A DNA stretch of 64,000 nucleotides from Beijerinckiaceae bacterium. Lineage in GTDB: Bacteria > Pseudomonadota > Alphaproteobacteria > Rhizobiales > Beijerinckiaceae. A model generated the notes under the pieces. It saw only the letters and a list, made by a program, of their open reading frames with translations. It made no database searches and was not told the DNA's origin. How positions within the stretch are numbered: position 1 is the first letter of the stretch; each line of letters starts with the position of its first letter. Shown one piece after another: positions 1 to 9,255 of this stretch. Location: the NCBI GenBank assembly GCA_947380915.1, contig CANCSY010000001.1:13650-77649 (forward strand), in the 5' to 3' direction. The translations under genes and the position numbers were made by a program.

Positions 1-58
1 ATTGGACGGCAACTTGCGCGCGCCCACGAGGTTCCCTGCACAGCAACCGGAGCCGACC

Positions 59-874
59 ATGCCGATCCATTTCCTATCCCTGACCCTCGCCCTCTGCCTC
101 CTCGCAAGCCCCGCGCTGGCGGCGCCAGCGTGCCAGACCGGCGACTTCGAGAGCTGGCTCGAGGGCGTGCGACAGGAGGCCGCCGCCAAGGGCGTCTCCA
201 GGTCAGCGATAACGGCTGGCCTGCAAGGCGCCGCCCTGGACCAGTCCGTGCTCAAGCACGACCGAGGCCAGAAGGTGTTTCGCCAGACCTTCGAGGAATT
301 TTCCGCCCGGATGGTCAACCCCCGCCTGACGCGCGCTGGCAATATGCTGCGCAAACATGCGGGCCTGCTCCAGCGCATCGAGGCGCAATTTGGCGTGCAA
401 GCCGAGGTCCTGGTGGCCATCTGGGGGCTGGAGACGGATTTCGGCTCCTACAATGGCTCCTTCCCCACCCTGCGGGCGCTGGCGACCCTGGCCTATGACT
501 GCCGCCGCTCCGAGATGTTCCGCGCAGAACTCATCGACGCCCTGAAAATCGTGGATCGCGGTGACATGCAACCTGCCGCCATGAAGGGCGCCTGGGCAGG
601 CGAAATCGGCCAGACCCAGTTCATGCCCTCGTCTTATCTGAAGTTCGCGGTGGATTACGATGGCGACGGGCGCCGCGACATGGTCGCCAGCGTGCCGGAC
701 GTTCTGGCCTCCACCGCCAACTATCTGAAGGGCTATGGCTGGCGGAGGGGCGAAGGCTGGGAGCCGGGCCAACCGAATTTCGCCATCATCAAACAGTGGA
801 ACAAAGCCGACGTCTATTCTAGAACCATCGCCTATTTCGCGACACGGCTGGCGGAGGGAACGGGCATGCGCTAG
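59..874 (+). CDS. lytic murein transglycosylase, MltB family
   Basis: This is a periplasmic enzyme of the MltB/SLT type, which cleaves the MurNAc-GlcNAc bond of peptidoglycan. A Sec signal peptide (about residues 1-22, ending ASPALAAP) is followed by an MltB core. The motif AIWGLETDFGSY around residue 117 carries the catalytic glutamate, and the stretch GEIGQTQFMPSSYL around residue 183 is the typical MltB substrate-groove motif. About 271 aa is a little short for the family because no C-terminal peptidoglycan-binding domain is present. An ATG at 59 is chosen because the signal peptide starts there; the open frame continues to the window edge. The next gene follows after 48 bases on the same strand. 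Confidence 0.9.
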   Translation: MPIHFLSLTLALCLLASPALAAPACQTGDFESWLEGVRQEAAAKGVSRSAITAGLQGAALDQSVLKHDRGQKVFRQTFEEFSARMVNPRLTRAGNMLRKHAGLLQRIEAQFGVQAEVLVAIWGLETDFGSYNGSFPTLRALATLAYDCRRSEMFRAELIDALKIVDRGDMQPAAMKGAWAGEIGQTQFMPSSYLKFAVDYDGDGRRDMVASVPDVLASTANYLKGYGWRRGEGWEPGQPNFAIIKQWNKADVYSRTIAYFATRLAEGTGMR

Positions 875-922
875 CCCCCCGAACCAGCCAGAGCAGTCGC
901 GGGGCTGGTCAGTGAGGAACGC

Positions 923-2122
923 ATGTCGAAGAATCTTCCCATCTATGTCGTGGGGGCCGGACTAGGCGGCGTGGCGGCGGCGCTGGGCCTCGCCCGCAAG
1001 GGCTGGAACGTCCGCATCATCGAGGCGACGCCGGAACTGGGCGTCATCGGCTACGGCATTCAGCTCGGCCCCAATGTTTTCCCCATGTTCCGGCGCCTGG
1101 GCGTCGAGGACGCCATTCTGAAACTCGCCCATTTCCCGCCCAATGTGCTGATGCTCGACGCCCTGACTGCAAAAGAGGTCACGCGCGTGCCCACCGGCGA
1201 CAGTTTCCGCGCCCGCTTCGGGAATCCCTATGTGGCGATCCATCGGGTCGATCTGCATGGGGCGCTGCTGGACGCCATGCGCGCCATGCCCAATGTGGAG
1301 ATCCTGCCCTCCACGGAATTCGCCTCCTACGAGAATCTGGGGGACCACGTTCTGATCAAGACCACGGACGGCCGCCAGTTCGAGGCCTCCGCCGTCATTG
1401 GCTCGGATGGCATTGGTTCGGCGGTGCGCCGCCAGATGGTGGGCGAGGAGGCTCTACGCCCCATCGGCTATGTGGCCCATCGCACCATCGTGCCCATGGA
1501 GCAGGTGCCCAAGGAGATCGGCCGCGACGAGGTGATCCTGTGGGGCGGGCCGGGTTTCCATATCGTGCAATATCCCCTGCGCGAGCGTTCCCTGTTCAAC
1601 ATCGTGGCGGTGTTCCAAACGGAAAACCTTTATGAGCGCGCCGATGAGGAGACCTATCGCCGGGTGCTGATGGAGACGTACGCCTCCGCCCATCCGCTCA
1701 TGCACGAGATGTTGCGCATGATGGACCTGAAGCGCCGCTGGGTGATCGCCGACCGGGATCCCATCCGCAACTGGACCGACGGGCGCGTGGCGCTGCTGGG
1801 CGACGCCGCCCATCCGGCCCTGCAATCCTTCGCCCAGGGCGCCTGCATGGCGATCGAGGATGCGGTGGTGCTGGCCGAATGCATCGACATGACCAAGGGC
1901 GATTTTGGCCGCGCCTTCAAGACCTATGAACGCGCCCGCGTCCTGCGCACCGCCCGCATCGTCCTGGAAAACCGAAGCCTGTGGGAATTCTACCACCTGC
2001 GCGGCATCGCCGCCGAGGTCCGCAACGAGGCCTGCGCCGACAAGACCGAGGAGGACGTGTTCAACTGCCTGGCCTGGATCTATGACGGGACGCGGATTCC
2101 GCAGGTTGCGGCGGAGGGCTGA
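923..2122 (+). CDS. FAD-dependent aromatic-ring monooxygenase (salicylate/3-hydroxybenzoate hydroxylase-like)
   Basis: Class A flavoprotein monooxygenase of 399 aa. Near the N terminus is the dinucleotide-binding motif VVGAGLGGVAAALGLA. A DG motif (VIGSDGIGSAVRR, about residue 158) and the second FAD motif (VALLGDAAHPALQSFAQGA, about residue 287) are both intact. Enzymes of this kind hydroxylate aromatic acids with NAD(P)H and oxygen; substrate cannot be read from the sequence. The start is preceded by GAGGAA. It is followed by a small zinc-finger gene and then a second, related monooxygenase at 2466, all on one strand, which suggests a single transcription unit. Confidence 0.88.
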   Translation: MSKNLPIYVVGAGLGGVAAALGLARKGWNVRIIEATPELGVIGYGIQLGPNVFPMFRRLGVEDAILKLAHFPPNVLMLDALTAKEVTRVPTGDSFRARFGNPYVAIHRVDLHGALLDAMRAMPNVEILPSTEFASYENLGDHVLIKTTDGRQFEASAVIGSDGIGSAVRRQMVGEEALRPIGYVAHRTIVPMEQVPKEIGRDEVILWGGPGFHIVQYPLRERSLFNIVAVFQTENLYERADEETYRRVLMETYASAHPLMHEMLRMMDLKRRWVIADRDPIRNWTDGRVALLGDAAHPALQSFAQGACMAIEDAVVLAECIDMTKGDFGRAFKTYERARVLRTARIVLENRSLWEFYHLRGIAAEVRNEACADKTEEDVFNCLAWIYDGTRIPQVAAEG

Positions 2123-2195
2123 TCCCTCCCCCTACCCAAACTGCCGCAGCTTCTCTATGGTGCGGCGCAACTTTCGCAGGTTCCGGGGACAGACC

Positions 2196-2441
2196 ATGGC
2201 CGCCGATCACGCCACACCGCATTTCCACAACCAGCCAGGCGTGCGCGCCGTTCGCGTCGGCGCCAAGGAATTCATGTGCGTGGGCGCCCTGCCCCCCTTC
2301 GATCATCCCCATATCTTCATCGACATGGGCGATGCCGAAGAGGCCATCTGCCCCTATTGCTCCACGCTCTATGTCCATGACGCAGCGCTGCATGGTCATT
2401 CCGACCCCGCCGAATGCGAATGGCGCCCGCAAGCCGCCTGA
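2196..2441 (+). CDS. small CHCC zinc-finger protein
   Basis: An 81-aa protein with the zf-CHCC pattern: a cysteine in FMCVG, histidines in FDHPHIFID, and a CPYCSTLYVH knuckle. It resembles the small zinc-finger proteins of Alphaproteobacteria related to the mitochondrial complex I accessory subunit NDUFS6. The function in this organism is inferred only from the family. ATG 2196 is chosen because it begins the conserved protein; the open frame upstream overlaps the end of the preceding monooxygenase. It ends 24 bases before the next monooxygenase, so it is probably co-transcribed. Confidence 0.8.
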   Translation: MAADHATPHFHNQPGVRAVRVGAKEFMCVGALPPFDHPHIFIDMGDAEEAICPYCSTLYVHDAALHGHSDPAECEWRPQAA

Positions 2442-2465
2442 CCCTGACCTGCCGGGCGTGACCTG

Positions 2466-3671
2466 ATGGCGGAGAAACTGCACGCCATCATCGCAGGCGC
2501 AGGCGTCGGCGGGCTCACGGCCGCCATCGCGCTGTCCGGCGCGGGCCTGCGCGTGACCCTGCTGGAGCGGGCGAAAACCCTTGGAGAAGCAGGCGCCGGC
2601 CTCCAGCTCGCGCCCAACGCCACAGGCGTTCTGGCCGAACTGGGCCTGCTCGAGCGCGTGATGCGAAGCGCGCTCAGCCCCGAACATCTGCGCATCCGCC
2701 GCGCCAGCGACGGGGTGGAACTGGCGCATTTTCCCCTGGGCGTCATCGCCGAAGCCCGCTGGGGCGCGCCGTCAGCGGTGATCCACCGGGCGGACTTGCA
2801 GGCCGTGCTTCTGGAACGCTGCGCCGCTGATCCCGCCATCACCCTCCAAACCGACGCCGCCGTGGCGGGCTTCGCCGAATCGGCTGATGGGGTCGAAGTC
2901 GCGATCCGGCAGGACAATGGCGCGCGGCGGATCATGGCGGATGTGCTCATCGGCGCCGACGGGCTGCGTTCCACCATCCGCAGCCGCATGGGGCTGGGGA
3001 TGGGCGATGAGCCGATCTGGTCGGGCCGCACCGCCTGGCGGGCGCTTCTGCCCGCAGAAAGCGCGCCCAAAAGCGCCCTCAAGCTGGAAACCAGCCTGTG
3101 GCTGGGGCCAAAGGCGCATCTGGTGCATTACCCCCTTCGCCGGGGCGCGCTCATCAATATCGTGGCGATCACACAGGATGGCTGGCGCGGCGAGGAGGCA
3201 GCGGATCTGTGGGCCATCAGCGGCAAGCCCGCCGAAGTCTCGCCCCGATTCAGGAGTTGGCACCGGGACGCGCGCAAACTGGTCGAGGCGGCGAAGGACT
3301 GGAAACGCTGGCCCCTGTTCGATCGCCAGCCCCTGCGGCGCTGGACGCTGGACCGGGTGGCGCTGTTGGGCGACGCCGCCCATCCCATGCTGCCCTTCTT
3401 CGCCCAGGGCGCCGCGCAAGCCATTGAAGATGCAGGCGCGCTGGGCTGCGCCTTCAAAGGCGCATCCGACATCAGGACAGCATTGGCCGCTTACGAGCGC
3501 ATGCGCCGGGCGCGGGCGGGATCTGTGGTCATCGCCTCGCGCAGGCAGGGCGCGATCTACCACATGAGCGGCCCCATGGCCTTCGCCCGCGACCTCACCA
3601 TGCGCAGCCTGAGCCCGCATCTGATGATGTCGCGGCTGGATTGGTTGTATGATTACAAGCCCATGGGGTGA
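2466..3671 (+). CDS. FAD-dependent monooxygenase (salicylate hydroxylase-like)
   Basis: A 401-aa class A flavin monooxygenase. It has an N-terminal GxGxxG motif (IIAGAGVGGLTAAIAL), the DG motif VLIGADGLRSTIRSRMG and the FAD ribityl-binding motif VALLGDAAHPMLPFFAQGA. It is clearly related to the enzyme at 923-2122 but much diverged, so this looks like an old duplication rather than a recent one. Likely role: NAD(P)H-dependent hydroxylation of an aromatic compound; the real substrate is unknown. The ATG overlaps the TGA-rich end of a short spacer after the zinc-finger gene. A tRNA gene on the other strand follows. Confidence 0.88.
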   Translation: MAEKLHAIIAGAGVGGLTAAIALSGAGLRVTLLERAKTLGEAGAGLQLAPNATGVLAELGLLERVMRSALSPEHLRIRRASDGVELAHFPLGVIAEARWGAPSAVIHRADLQAVLLERCAADPAITLQTDAAVAGFAESADGVEVAIRQDNGARRIMADVLIGADGLRSTIRSRMGLGMGDEPIWSGRTAWRALLPAESAPKSALKLETSLWLGPKAHLVHYPLRRGALINIVAITQDGWRGEEAADLWAISGKPAEVSPRFRSWHRDARKLVEAAKDWKRWPLFDRQPLRRWTLDRVALLGDAAHPMLPFFAQGAAQAIEDAGALGCAFKGASDIRTALAAYERMRRARAGSVVIASRRQGAIYHMSGPMAFARDLTMRSLSPHLMMSRLDWLYDYKPMG

Positions 3672-3692
3672 GGGAGGGGTCTGCGCCAGATT

Positions 3693-3776
3693 TGGTGCGG
3701 ACGGCGGGGGTCGAACCCGCACGGGAGTCCCGAGAGATTTTAAGTCTCTTGCGTCTACCAGTTTCGCCACGTCCGC
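3693..3776 (-). tRNA. tRNA-Leu (anticodon TAA)
   Basis: Read on the minus strand, the segment starts GCGGACG and ends with CGTCCGC-A-CCA, which gives a full acceptor stem, discriminator A and an encoded CCA. The anticodon arm reads AGAGACTTAAAATCTCT, with TAA as anticodon; the T arm contains GGTTCGACCC. A length of 84 nt with a short variable arm fits a class II leucine tRNA. Confidence 0.95.
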
Positions 3777-3914
3777 AACCGGCGAAAATCCGCCAGTGCG
3801 TTCCTATTTGCCCGAGGCGCAGCCTGTGCGCAACTGAAACCGGGCGACGGGATGCGGGAGCGCGTCCTCGCCTCCGACAGACGCCGCCAGAGCGCCTGCC
3901 GGAGGGGGATGACG

Positions 3915-3931
3915 TCCCGCCGCAGGCGGGA
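3915..3931. repeat. GC-rich inverted repeat downstream of the KGG protein gene
   Basis: TCCCGCC and GGCGGGA are separated by three bases. No T-run follows on either strand, so this may be a weak terminator for the minus-strand gene ending at 3946 or simply a stable hairpin. Confidence 0.35.
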
Positions 3932-3945
3932 CAGGGAATCAAGGC

Positions 3946-4224
3946 CTATTCGGCTTTCGGCGCTTCGGCGGGCGCCTTGTGGCGGCGGGCGCTGGCGACC
4001 AGACCGCCCTTGCGGCCGGCGTCCATCGCAAGCTGATTGTCAGCCGAAAATGACCTTTTGGCCTTGGGCACATTCGCCCCGCCCTTGCGGCCCGCCGTAG
4101 CCGCCAGATCCGGATCACGCGCGAAGCTGCGCGAATCACGCGGCACAGATTTACCGCCCAGACGCGCGATTTCCCGGCGCCGTTCAGCAGACATGGAAGC
4201 AAAGCCGCGATTTGAGATAGCCAT
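3946..4224 (-). CDS. KGG-repeat general stress protein
   Basis: A 92-aa basic, low-complexity protein with three KGG-type repeats (ARLGGKS, AGRKGGANV, AGRKGGLVA). This is the hallmark of the Con-10/GsiB-type stress-induced family. Such proteins are hydrophilic and accumulate in stationary phase or under desiccation or osmotic stress; the molecular role is unclear. The start at 4224 is preceded by a good ribosome site (GGGAG, 9 bases upstream); the open frame extends 17 codons further but without a site. It stands alone, divergent from the SDR gene at 4462. Confidence 0.85.
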   Translation of the reverse strand: MAISNRGFASMSAERRREIARLGGKSVPRDSRSFARDPDLAATAGRKGGANVPKAKRSFSADNQLAMDAGRKGGLVASARRHKAPAEAPKAE

Positions 4225-4461
4225 GAGTTCAACTCCCGTAAAAAACGCTACGGCATTACGTAACGTAAACTGCAACGATCACATGAGAAGCGCTGAACAC
4301 TGCTGACAGCGGCAGCACTCCTGTCGCGAACCGTTACGTTGACGTGTACCAGCAAAAAAATACAACCGCTAGTGGTGGTGGGTATTATTTCGGGGGTGTG
4401 GCGGAACTGCTTGTCCGGGGGTACGGGGACCCCTTACTCTGCGCCCAAAAGGAGCGGCCGC

Positions 4462-5304
4462 ATGGATTCGATCAATCTGACGGGAAAGACCTGCCTGATC
4501 ACGGGGGCAGGCACGGGTCTGGCGCGCGCCATGGCGCTGGGTCTGACGCAGGCGGGCGCCGAGGTGCTCGCCGCCGACATAGACGAGGCCGGGCTGGCGC
4601 AGACCGTGGCGCTGGCGCAGGGCGCCCCGGGCCGCATGCTGGCCCATACGCTGGATGTGCGCGATCCAGCCCAATGCGAAGCGGCGGTCGCCCAAGCCAT
4701 CGCCGCCTTCGGCCATCTGGATATTCTGGTGAACTGCGCGGGTCTCGGCCCTGTCTACATGAAGCGCAATTTCATCGAGGAGCCCCTGCGCTTCTGGGAC
4801 GCGGATCCGGAGCGCTGGTGGAACATGATCGCGGTCAATCTGCGCGGTCCCTTCCTGCTGGCCCGCGCGGCGGCGCCCCATATGATCGCGCGCAAATGGG
4901 GCCGAATCGTCAATATCACCACCAGTTTCTCGACCATGATCCGTGGCGGCAACATGCCTTATGGCCAGACCAAGTCCGGCCTTGAGGCGGGCTCGGCCAG
5001 TTGGGCGGACGATCTCGCGGGCACGGGGGTCACGGTCAATGTGCTGATCCCCGGCGGCGCGGCGGATACGGGCATGATTCCCGAGGAATCCATGCCCGAC
5101 CGGTCAAAACTGGTGGCGCCCTACGCCATGGTGGCGCCCATTTGCTATCTGGCGAGCGCACAGTCGGATGGGGTCACGGGCAAGCGTTTCGTGGCGCAGA
5201 GCTTCGATCCGGCCTCTCCTTTGGCCGAGCCGGGTTGCGCGCCCGCAGCCTGGCCCGGCCTCGCGGCCGGGGCGTCGAAGGGGCTTGGCGAGGGAACGCG
5301 CTAA
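4462..5304 (+). CDS. SDR family NAD(P)-dependent oxidoreductase
   Basis: Classical short-chain dehydrogenase of 280 aa with the cofactor motif TGAGTGLARAMALGL and the NCAG structural motif (DILVNCAG). The catalytic-site region is unusual: the expected YxxxK reads YGQTK (Y and K kept), preceded by NITTSFSTM supplying Ser or Thr. An AAAGGAG site lies 7 bases before ATG 4462, so the 41 upstream codons in the open frame are not coding. The C-terminal tail is longer than usual. It is convergent with gpt. Substrate unknown. Confidence 0.85.
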   Translation: MDSINLTGKTCLITGAGTGLARAMALGLTQAGAEVLAADIDEAGLAQTVALAQGAPGRMLAHTLDVRDPAQCEAAVAQAIAAFGHLDILVNCAGLGPVYMKRNFIEEPLRFWDADPERWWNMIAVNLRGPFLLARAAAPHMIARKWGRIVNITTSFSTMIRGGNMPYGQTKSGLEAGSASWADDLAGTGVTVNVLIPGGAADTGMIPEESMPDRSKLVAPYAMVAPICYLASAQSDGVTGKRFVAQSFDPASPLAEPGCAPAAWPGLAAGASKGLGEGTR

Positions 5305-5329
5305 CAGGCTGCGGAAGGCGCCATGACGC

Positions 5330-5818
5330 TCATTCCTTGCCGCTGATCGGCTTGGCGTAGGAGAGCTCGAGATCCCAAGGGAAGTAGATCCAGGTGTCCT
5401 GCGACACCTCGGTCACGAAAGTGTCGACCAGGGGGCGGCCGAGGGGCTTGGCGTAGACTGTGGCCACATGGGCCTTGGGCAGCATCTCCCGCACCACCTT
5501 CATGGTTGCGCCGGTGTCCACGAGATCGTCGATCACGAGGATTCCCTCTCCGTCACCGGACTGAATTTCCGGCGAAAGGCCCTTGAGAATGCTCAGGGAG
5601 CCCTGTCGGCCGCCGCTGTAGCTGGCGATGGAGATGGTCTCGATCACGCGCGTACCCAATTCGCGGGCGACGATGGCGGCGGGCACGAGGCCGCCGCGGG
5701 TGATGCAGACAATGGCGCGAAAGGCGCCCTGACCGGACAGCCTCCACGCAAGGGCGCGGGAGTCCCGATGAAACTGATCCCAGGAAACGGGAAACGCCTT
5801 GGCTGCCTGCTCGCTCAT
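5330..5818 (-). CDS. gpt: xanthine phosphoribosyltransferase
   Basis: A 162-aa phosphoribosyltransferase that joins xanthine (also guanine) to PRPP in purine salvage, in the cytoplasm. The PRPP-binding motif [13 protein letters not shown] is intact, and [18 protein letters not shown] matches the Gpt N-terminal loop. The length and the MSEQ start fit alphaproteobacterial Gpt proteins. The start at 5818 is taken by family length; the open frame runs 34 codons further upstream. The gene diverges from the sulfatase-like gene that starts near 5957. Confidence 0.88.
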   Translation of the reverse strand: MSEQAAKAFPVSWDQFHRDSRALAWRLSGQGAFRAIVCITRGGLVPAAIVARELGTRVIETISIASYSGGRQGSLSILKGLSPEIQSGDGEGILVIDDLVDTGATMKVVREMLPKAHVATVYAKPLGRPLVDTFVTEVSQDTWIYFPWDLELSYAKPISGKE

Positions 5819-5956
5819 GATACCCTCCAGATCAGGCCTCTTAGCAAGCCGGAAGCTCAGGGGAAAGCGCCGCCAAAGCTTCATCCCCATCCACCGACGT
5901 TGAAGCCACGCGACTTTCATGCGAACGTGTCATCGAACCTTCATATTGGATCCCCT

Positions 5957-7687
5957 GTGTCCCTGATTTCCGGCCTAAATCGCACGCGGCTTCTGGTGAC
6001 GCCGCTCATTCGCCTGCGGCCGGAGTTTGCCGGTACGGTGGCGTTTTTGGGCTGGTGGGCGTTCGTCTGGCATGGGGAGCCCGAACCCGCCCTGCTCTTC
6101 GCGGTGATCGCTATTCATCTGGGCGCAGCGGCCCTGCTGGCGGGATTGCTGGGGCGCCCGAGGATCGGGCTGGCGCTGGCGACCTTTTTTCTGGTGGCTG
6201 CATTCATCGGCGCGCGGTCGAAATTCGCCCTCGTCTCCATGAATCTGCATGTTTATGATCTGCCCTTCTACCTCTTCAGCGAGGCGACCGTCGGGTTCTT
6301 CATGTCCGCCTATCCGAGGCAGGCGCTGATGGTGGGTCTGGGCCTTGCGGCGAGCCTGGCGGCCTTCGTGTTCATCTGGCGCATGGACGCCAGGCGGCGC
6401 GTGCCCCTACGGCGCCGCGCCGGACTCATGATCTGCGGGGCGGCGCTTCTGACCCTGGGCGCATGGCCGCTCAGCGGACGCAATGCGGATTTCTTCAACG
6501 AGCGCAATTTCGCGCTCTCGTCCTTCCTGACGTCCTTCTCCGATCTGCCGCAGCTCTATTCCTACAATGGGCTCATCGAAGTCGCGCCCAAACCCTCGAT
6601 CACGCCCATTCCGGCCGACGCCATCACCTGCAAGCCGCAGACGGCCGCGCCCGACATCGTGATGATGCTGAATGAGTCCTCAATGCCGCCGGGCGTCTAT
6701 CCCGGCCTGACCTATCCGGAGGAGCTGAACCCCTTCTTCGCCTCCTTCGACGGGCGCATCCACCCCCTGCGGGTCGAGACCTTCGGCGGGGGCACATGGC
6801 TGTCGGATTTCTCCGCGCTGACCGGGCTCTCCACCCATTCATTCGGCAATCTGCGCAACTTCGTCGCCAATTTCATGACCGGGCGCCTGCGCCATTCCCT
6901 GCCGCAATATCTGCGGGCATGCGGCTATGAGACGGCCCTAGTCTATCCTGCCTCCGCCGGTTTTGCGGGCGTGGGGCGATTCTATGAAGCCATCGGCTTT
7001 GACCGGGTGATAGACACCAGCGTTCACAAGGCGCCCGACCAGCGCCAGCGCGACGCCTTCTATCTGGGGGAAGCGGCGAAATTCCTGGAGGCGCCGTCGG
7101 AAGGGACACGCAAGCCGCGCTTTATCGTGGTGAGCAGCATGTCCACCCATTCGCCCTGGGATTTCCGCTTCTCGCCAGACAGCATCCGCGAGACCGAAAG
7201 CCTGCGCTGGAACGCCGACCCCGAATTTGACGAATATCTCTGGCGCCTTGTGCTGGCCAAGCGCGACCGCGACGACTTCCGCGAACGCCTGAGCAGGACG
7301 CTGCCCGACCATCGCATCCTCTATGTGGGCTATGGAGACCATCAGCCCGCGCTCGCCAAGGTGCCGCTCGAAGACAACCGCGCCATCGCCGACGATGGCC
7401 GCTCATGGCAACTCGACCATGAATCCAAGGCCTTCGAGACCTATTTCACCCTGGACGCACAAGGCTTCACGCCGAGGTTCCCCGGCGCGAACCATCGGAT
7501 TGTGGAGATCTCCAATCTGCCTGTGATCACCATCGTCGCCGCCGGCCTGCCGCTGGACCCTGTCTTCGCACGGCGCGAGCGCCTGATGGCCCGCTGCAAT
7601 GGGCTCTACGCCACCTGCAGAGATCGCGCGTCGGTTCTGGCGTTCCAGCGCTGGCTCGTGGACAGCCGCTGGATCGCGCAGAACTGA
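5957..7687 (+). CDS. membrane-anchored sulfatase / LTA-synthase-like phosphotransferase
   Basis: Several hydrophobic helices in the first 180 residues are followed by a periplasmic alkaline-phosphatase-superfamily domain. The motif DIVMMLNESSMPPGVY holds the likely nucleophile, and FGGGTWLSDFSALTGLSTHSFG, MSTHSPWDF and YGDHQPA match the metal and substrate loops of the LTA synthase/phosphoethanolamine-transferase group. Likely role: transfer of a phospho-group to a lipid or glycan in the envelope. The start is uncertain: the open frame reaches back over gpt without a convincing ATG, and GTG 5957 is a tentative choice just before the first membrane segments (GTG 5996 is an alternative). It ends 7 bases from the convergent cinA-like gene. 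Confidence 0.75.
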   Translation: MSLISGLNRTRLLVTPLIRLRPEFAGTVAFLGWWAFVWHGEPEPALLFAVIAIHLGAAALLAGLLGRPRIGLALATFFLVAAFIGARSKFALVSMNLHVYDLPFYLFSEATVGFFMSAYPRQALMVGLGLAASLAAFVFIWRMDARRRVPLRRRAGLMICGAALLTLGAWPLSGRNADFFNERNFALSSFLTSFSDLPQLYSYNGLIEVAPKPSITPIPADAITCKPQTAAPDIVMMLNESSMPPGVYPGLTYPEELNPFFASFDGRIHPLRVETFGGGTWLSDFSALTGLSTHSFGNLRNFVANFMTGRLRHSLPQYLRACGYETALVYPASAGFAGVGRFYEAIGFDRVIDTSVHKAPDQRQRDAFYLGEAAKFLEAPSEGTRKPRFIVVSSMSTHSPWDFRFSPDSIRETESLRWNADPEFDEYLWRLVLAKRDRDDFRERLSRTLPDHRILYVGYGDHQPALAKVPLEDNRAIADDGRSWQLDHESKAFETYFTLDAQGFTPRFPGANHRIVEISNLPVITIVAAGLPLDPVFARRERLMARCNGLYATCRDRASVLAFQRWLVDSRWIAQN

Positions 7688-7694
7688 ACCCCGA

Positions 7695-8438
7695 TCAGCG
7701 CGTCGTCGGCGTCATGGTCTTGAGCATGGCGTCAACCGCCCCCAGGGCCGCCTGCAGCGCAGCGCCATCCTTGGAGCGCACCACGATCTGGTTGCGGAAG
7801 CGCCCTTCGTGGAACTGCGGATAGGAGCCGATGATCGTGTCGGGGTGGGCCTTGGCGATTTCGGACAGCGCCGTGGCGTAGGTTCCCTCGGGGATGCCAG
7901 TGGCCTCCACCGTCTCCATCATCATGCGCGCGCCGGTGGTCAGGCGCGGGGCCACATCGTCCATCATGGCCTGCATGATCGAGGGCACGCCCGCCATCAC
8001 GATGACATTCTCGATCTTGAAGCCCGGCACCTTCGAGATGGGATTGACCACATGCTCGGCGCCCACGGGGATGCGCGCCATGCGGCGGCGGGCCTCGTTG
8101 AGATCCTCGGGCTTGAGGCGCTCCAGCATGGCCGCGATGATGCGCGGATCCTCGTACAGCGGGATGCCCAGCGCCTGCGAGATCGCATCGGCGGTGATGT
8201 CGTCATGGGTCGGCCCGATGCCGCCTGTGGTGAAGAGATAGGTGTAGCGGGCTCGCAGCCGGTTCACGGCCTCGACGATCTCCTCCATCTCGTCGGGCAC
8301 CACGCGGACCTCTTTCAGGTCGATGCCTATATTGGTGAGATATTCGGCGATATAGCCGATGTTCTTGTCCTTGGTGCGGCCCGACAGGATCTCGTCTCCG
8401 ATGACGAGCAGGGCGGCGGTAATGTTCGGTTGGGTCAT
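7695..8438 (-). CDS. CinA-like / molybdopterin-binding domain protein
   Basis: A 247-aa COG1058 protein, equivalent to the N-terminal half of CinA. It starts with ALLVIGDEILSGRTKDKN and has the MoaB/MogA-type motif TTGGIGPTHDDIT. In CinA this half has nucleotide (ADP-ribose/NMN) processing activity; the separate deamidase half is absent here. Such stand-alone forms are common in Alphaproteobacteria. It is divergent from sfsA with about 106 bases between them, where both promoters must lie. Confidence 0.88.
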   Translation of the reverse strand: MTQPNITAALLVIGDEILSGRTKDKNIGYIAEYLTNIGIDLKEVRVVPDEMEEIVEAVNRLRARYTYLFTTGGIGPTHDDITADAISQALGIPLYEDPRIIAAMLERLKPEDLNEARRRMARIPVGAEHVVNPISKVPGFKIENVIVMAGVPSIMQAMMDDVAPRLTTGARMMMETVEATGIPEGTYATALSEIAKAHPDTIIGSYPQFHEGRFRNQIVVRSKDGAALQAALGAVDAMLKTMTPTTR

Positions 8439-8544
8439 GTGCGGCTCCCTCTGATCGAAGGTTTAGGCAGGCTGGCGCCGCCTCGCAAGGGAAAAGGCGC
8501 GGAGCCCCATTGACCCGCACAGGCGCGGGCGCGCAGGCTGAGCC

Positions 8545-9255
8545 ATGCGTTTCCCCCAAGCCCTCATCCCCGGCCGCCTGATCCAGCGTTACAAGCGCTT
8601 TCTGGCGGATGTGACCCTCGACACCGGCGAGATCGTCACCGCCCACTGCGCCAATCCCGGCGCCATGCTCGGCCTCAAGGCGCCGGGCTCACGGGTCTGG
8701 CTTTCGACGTCGGACAACCCATCCCGCAAATTGAAATACTCCTGGGAGGTGGCGGAGGCGGACTTCGGGCGCGGCCCTGAGTTTGTGGGCATCAACACGG
8801 CCCATCCCAACGCCATCGTGGCGGAGGCCGTCGCCAGCGGATTCTTTCCCGAATTCGCCCCATGGCCGCGCATGCGCCGCGAGGTGAAATATGGCCGCAA
8901 CAGCCGCGTCGACATTCTGCTGGAGCGCGACGACGGCCCGCCCTGCTATGTGGAGGTCAAGAACGTCCACATGATGCGCCGCCCGGGCCTCGCCGAATTT
9001 CCCGACAGCGTGACCGCGCGCGGGGCCAAGCATCTGGGGGAACTGGCGGATATGGTGGCGGGCGGGGCGCGGGCCGTGATGGTCTATCTGATCCAGATGG
9101 ACGCGGATGAATTCTCGCTGGCTGAAGATATGGACCCCGCCTATGCGGCGGCCTTCGCCAAGGCCCATGGGGCGGGCGTCGAGGCCATCGCGGTTGTGTG
9201 CAAGGTGGACCCGCAGGGGATCGAGGCGGTGCGCCGGGCGCCCATCAGGCTCTAA
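8545..9255 (+). CDS. sfsA: SfsA family DNA/RNA nuclease (sugar fermentation stimulation protein)
   Basis: A 236-aa protein with the SfsA hallmarks: an N-terminal OB-like part ([24 protein letters not shown]) and a PD-(D/E)xK-type part ([32 protein letters not shown]). The lysine in EVKN and the acidic residues expected of the nuclease-like fold are kept. The E. coli protein affects maltose metabolism genes and binds nucleic acid; the biological role is still vague. Its last 11 bases overlap the end of the convergent glycosyltransferase gene. Confidence 0.92.
   Translation: MRFPQALIPGRLIQRYKRFLADVTLDTGEIVTAHCANPGAMLGLKAPGSRVWLSTSDNPSRKLKYSWEVAEADFGRGPEFVGINTAHPNAIVAEAVASGFFPEFAPWPRMRREVKYGRNSRVDILLERDDGPPCYVEVKNVHMMRRPGLAEFPDSVTARGAKHLGELADMVAGGARAVMVYLIQMDADEFSLAEDMDPAYAAAFAKAHGAGVEAIAVVCKVDPQGIEAVRRAPIRL

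Noticed and set aside
4256..4263. TTACGTAA palindrome upstream of the KGG gene
   Set aside because: Eight bases is too short to support a regulatory site on its own.
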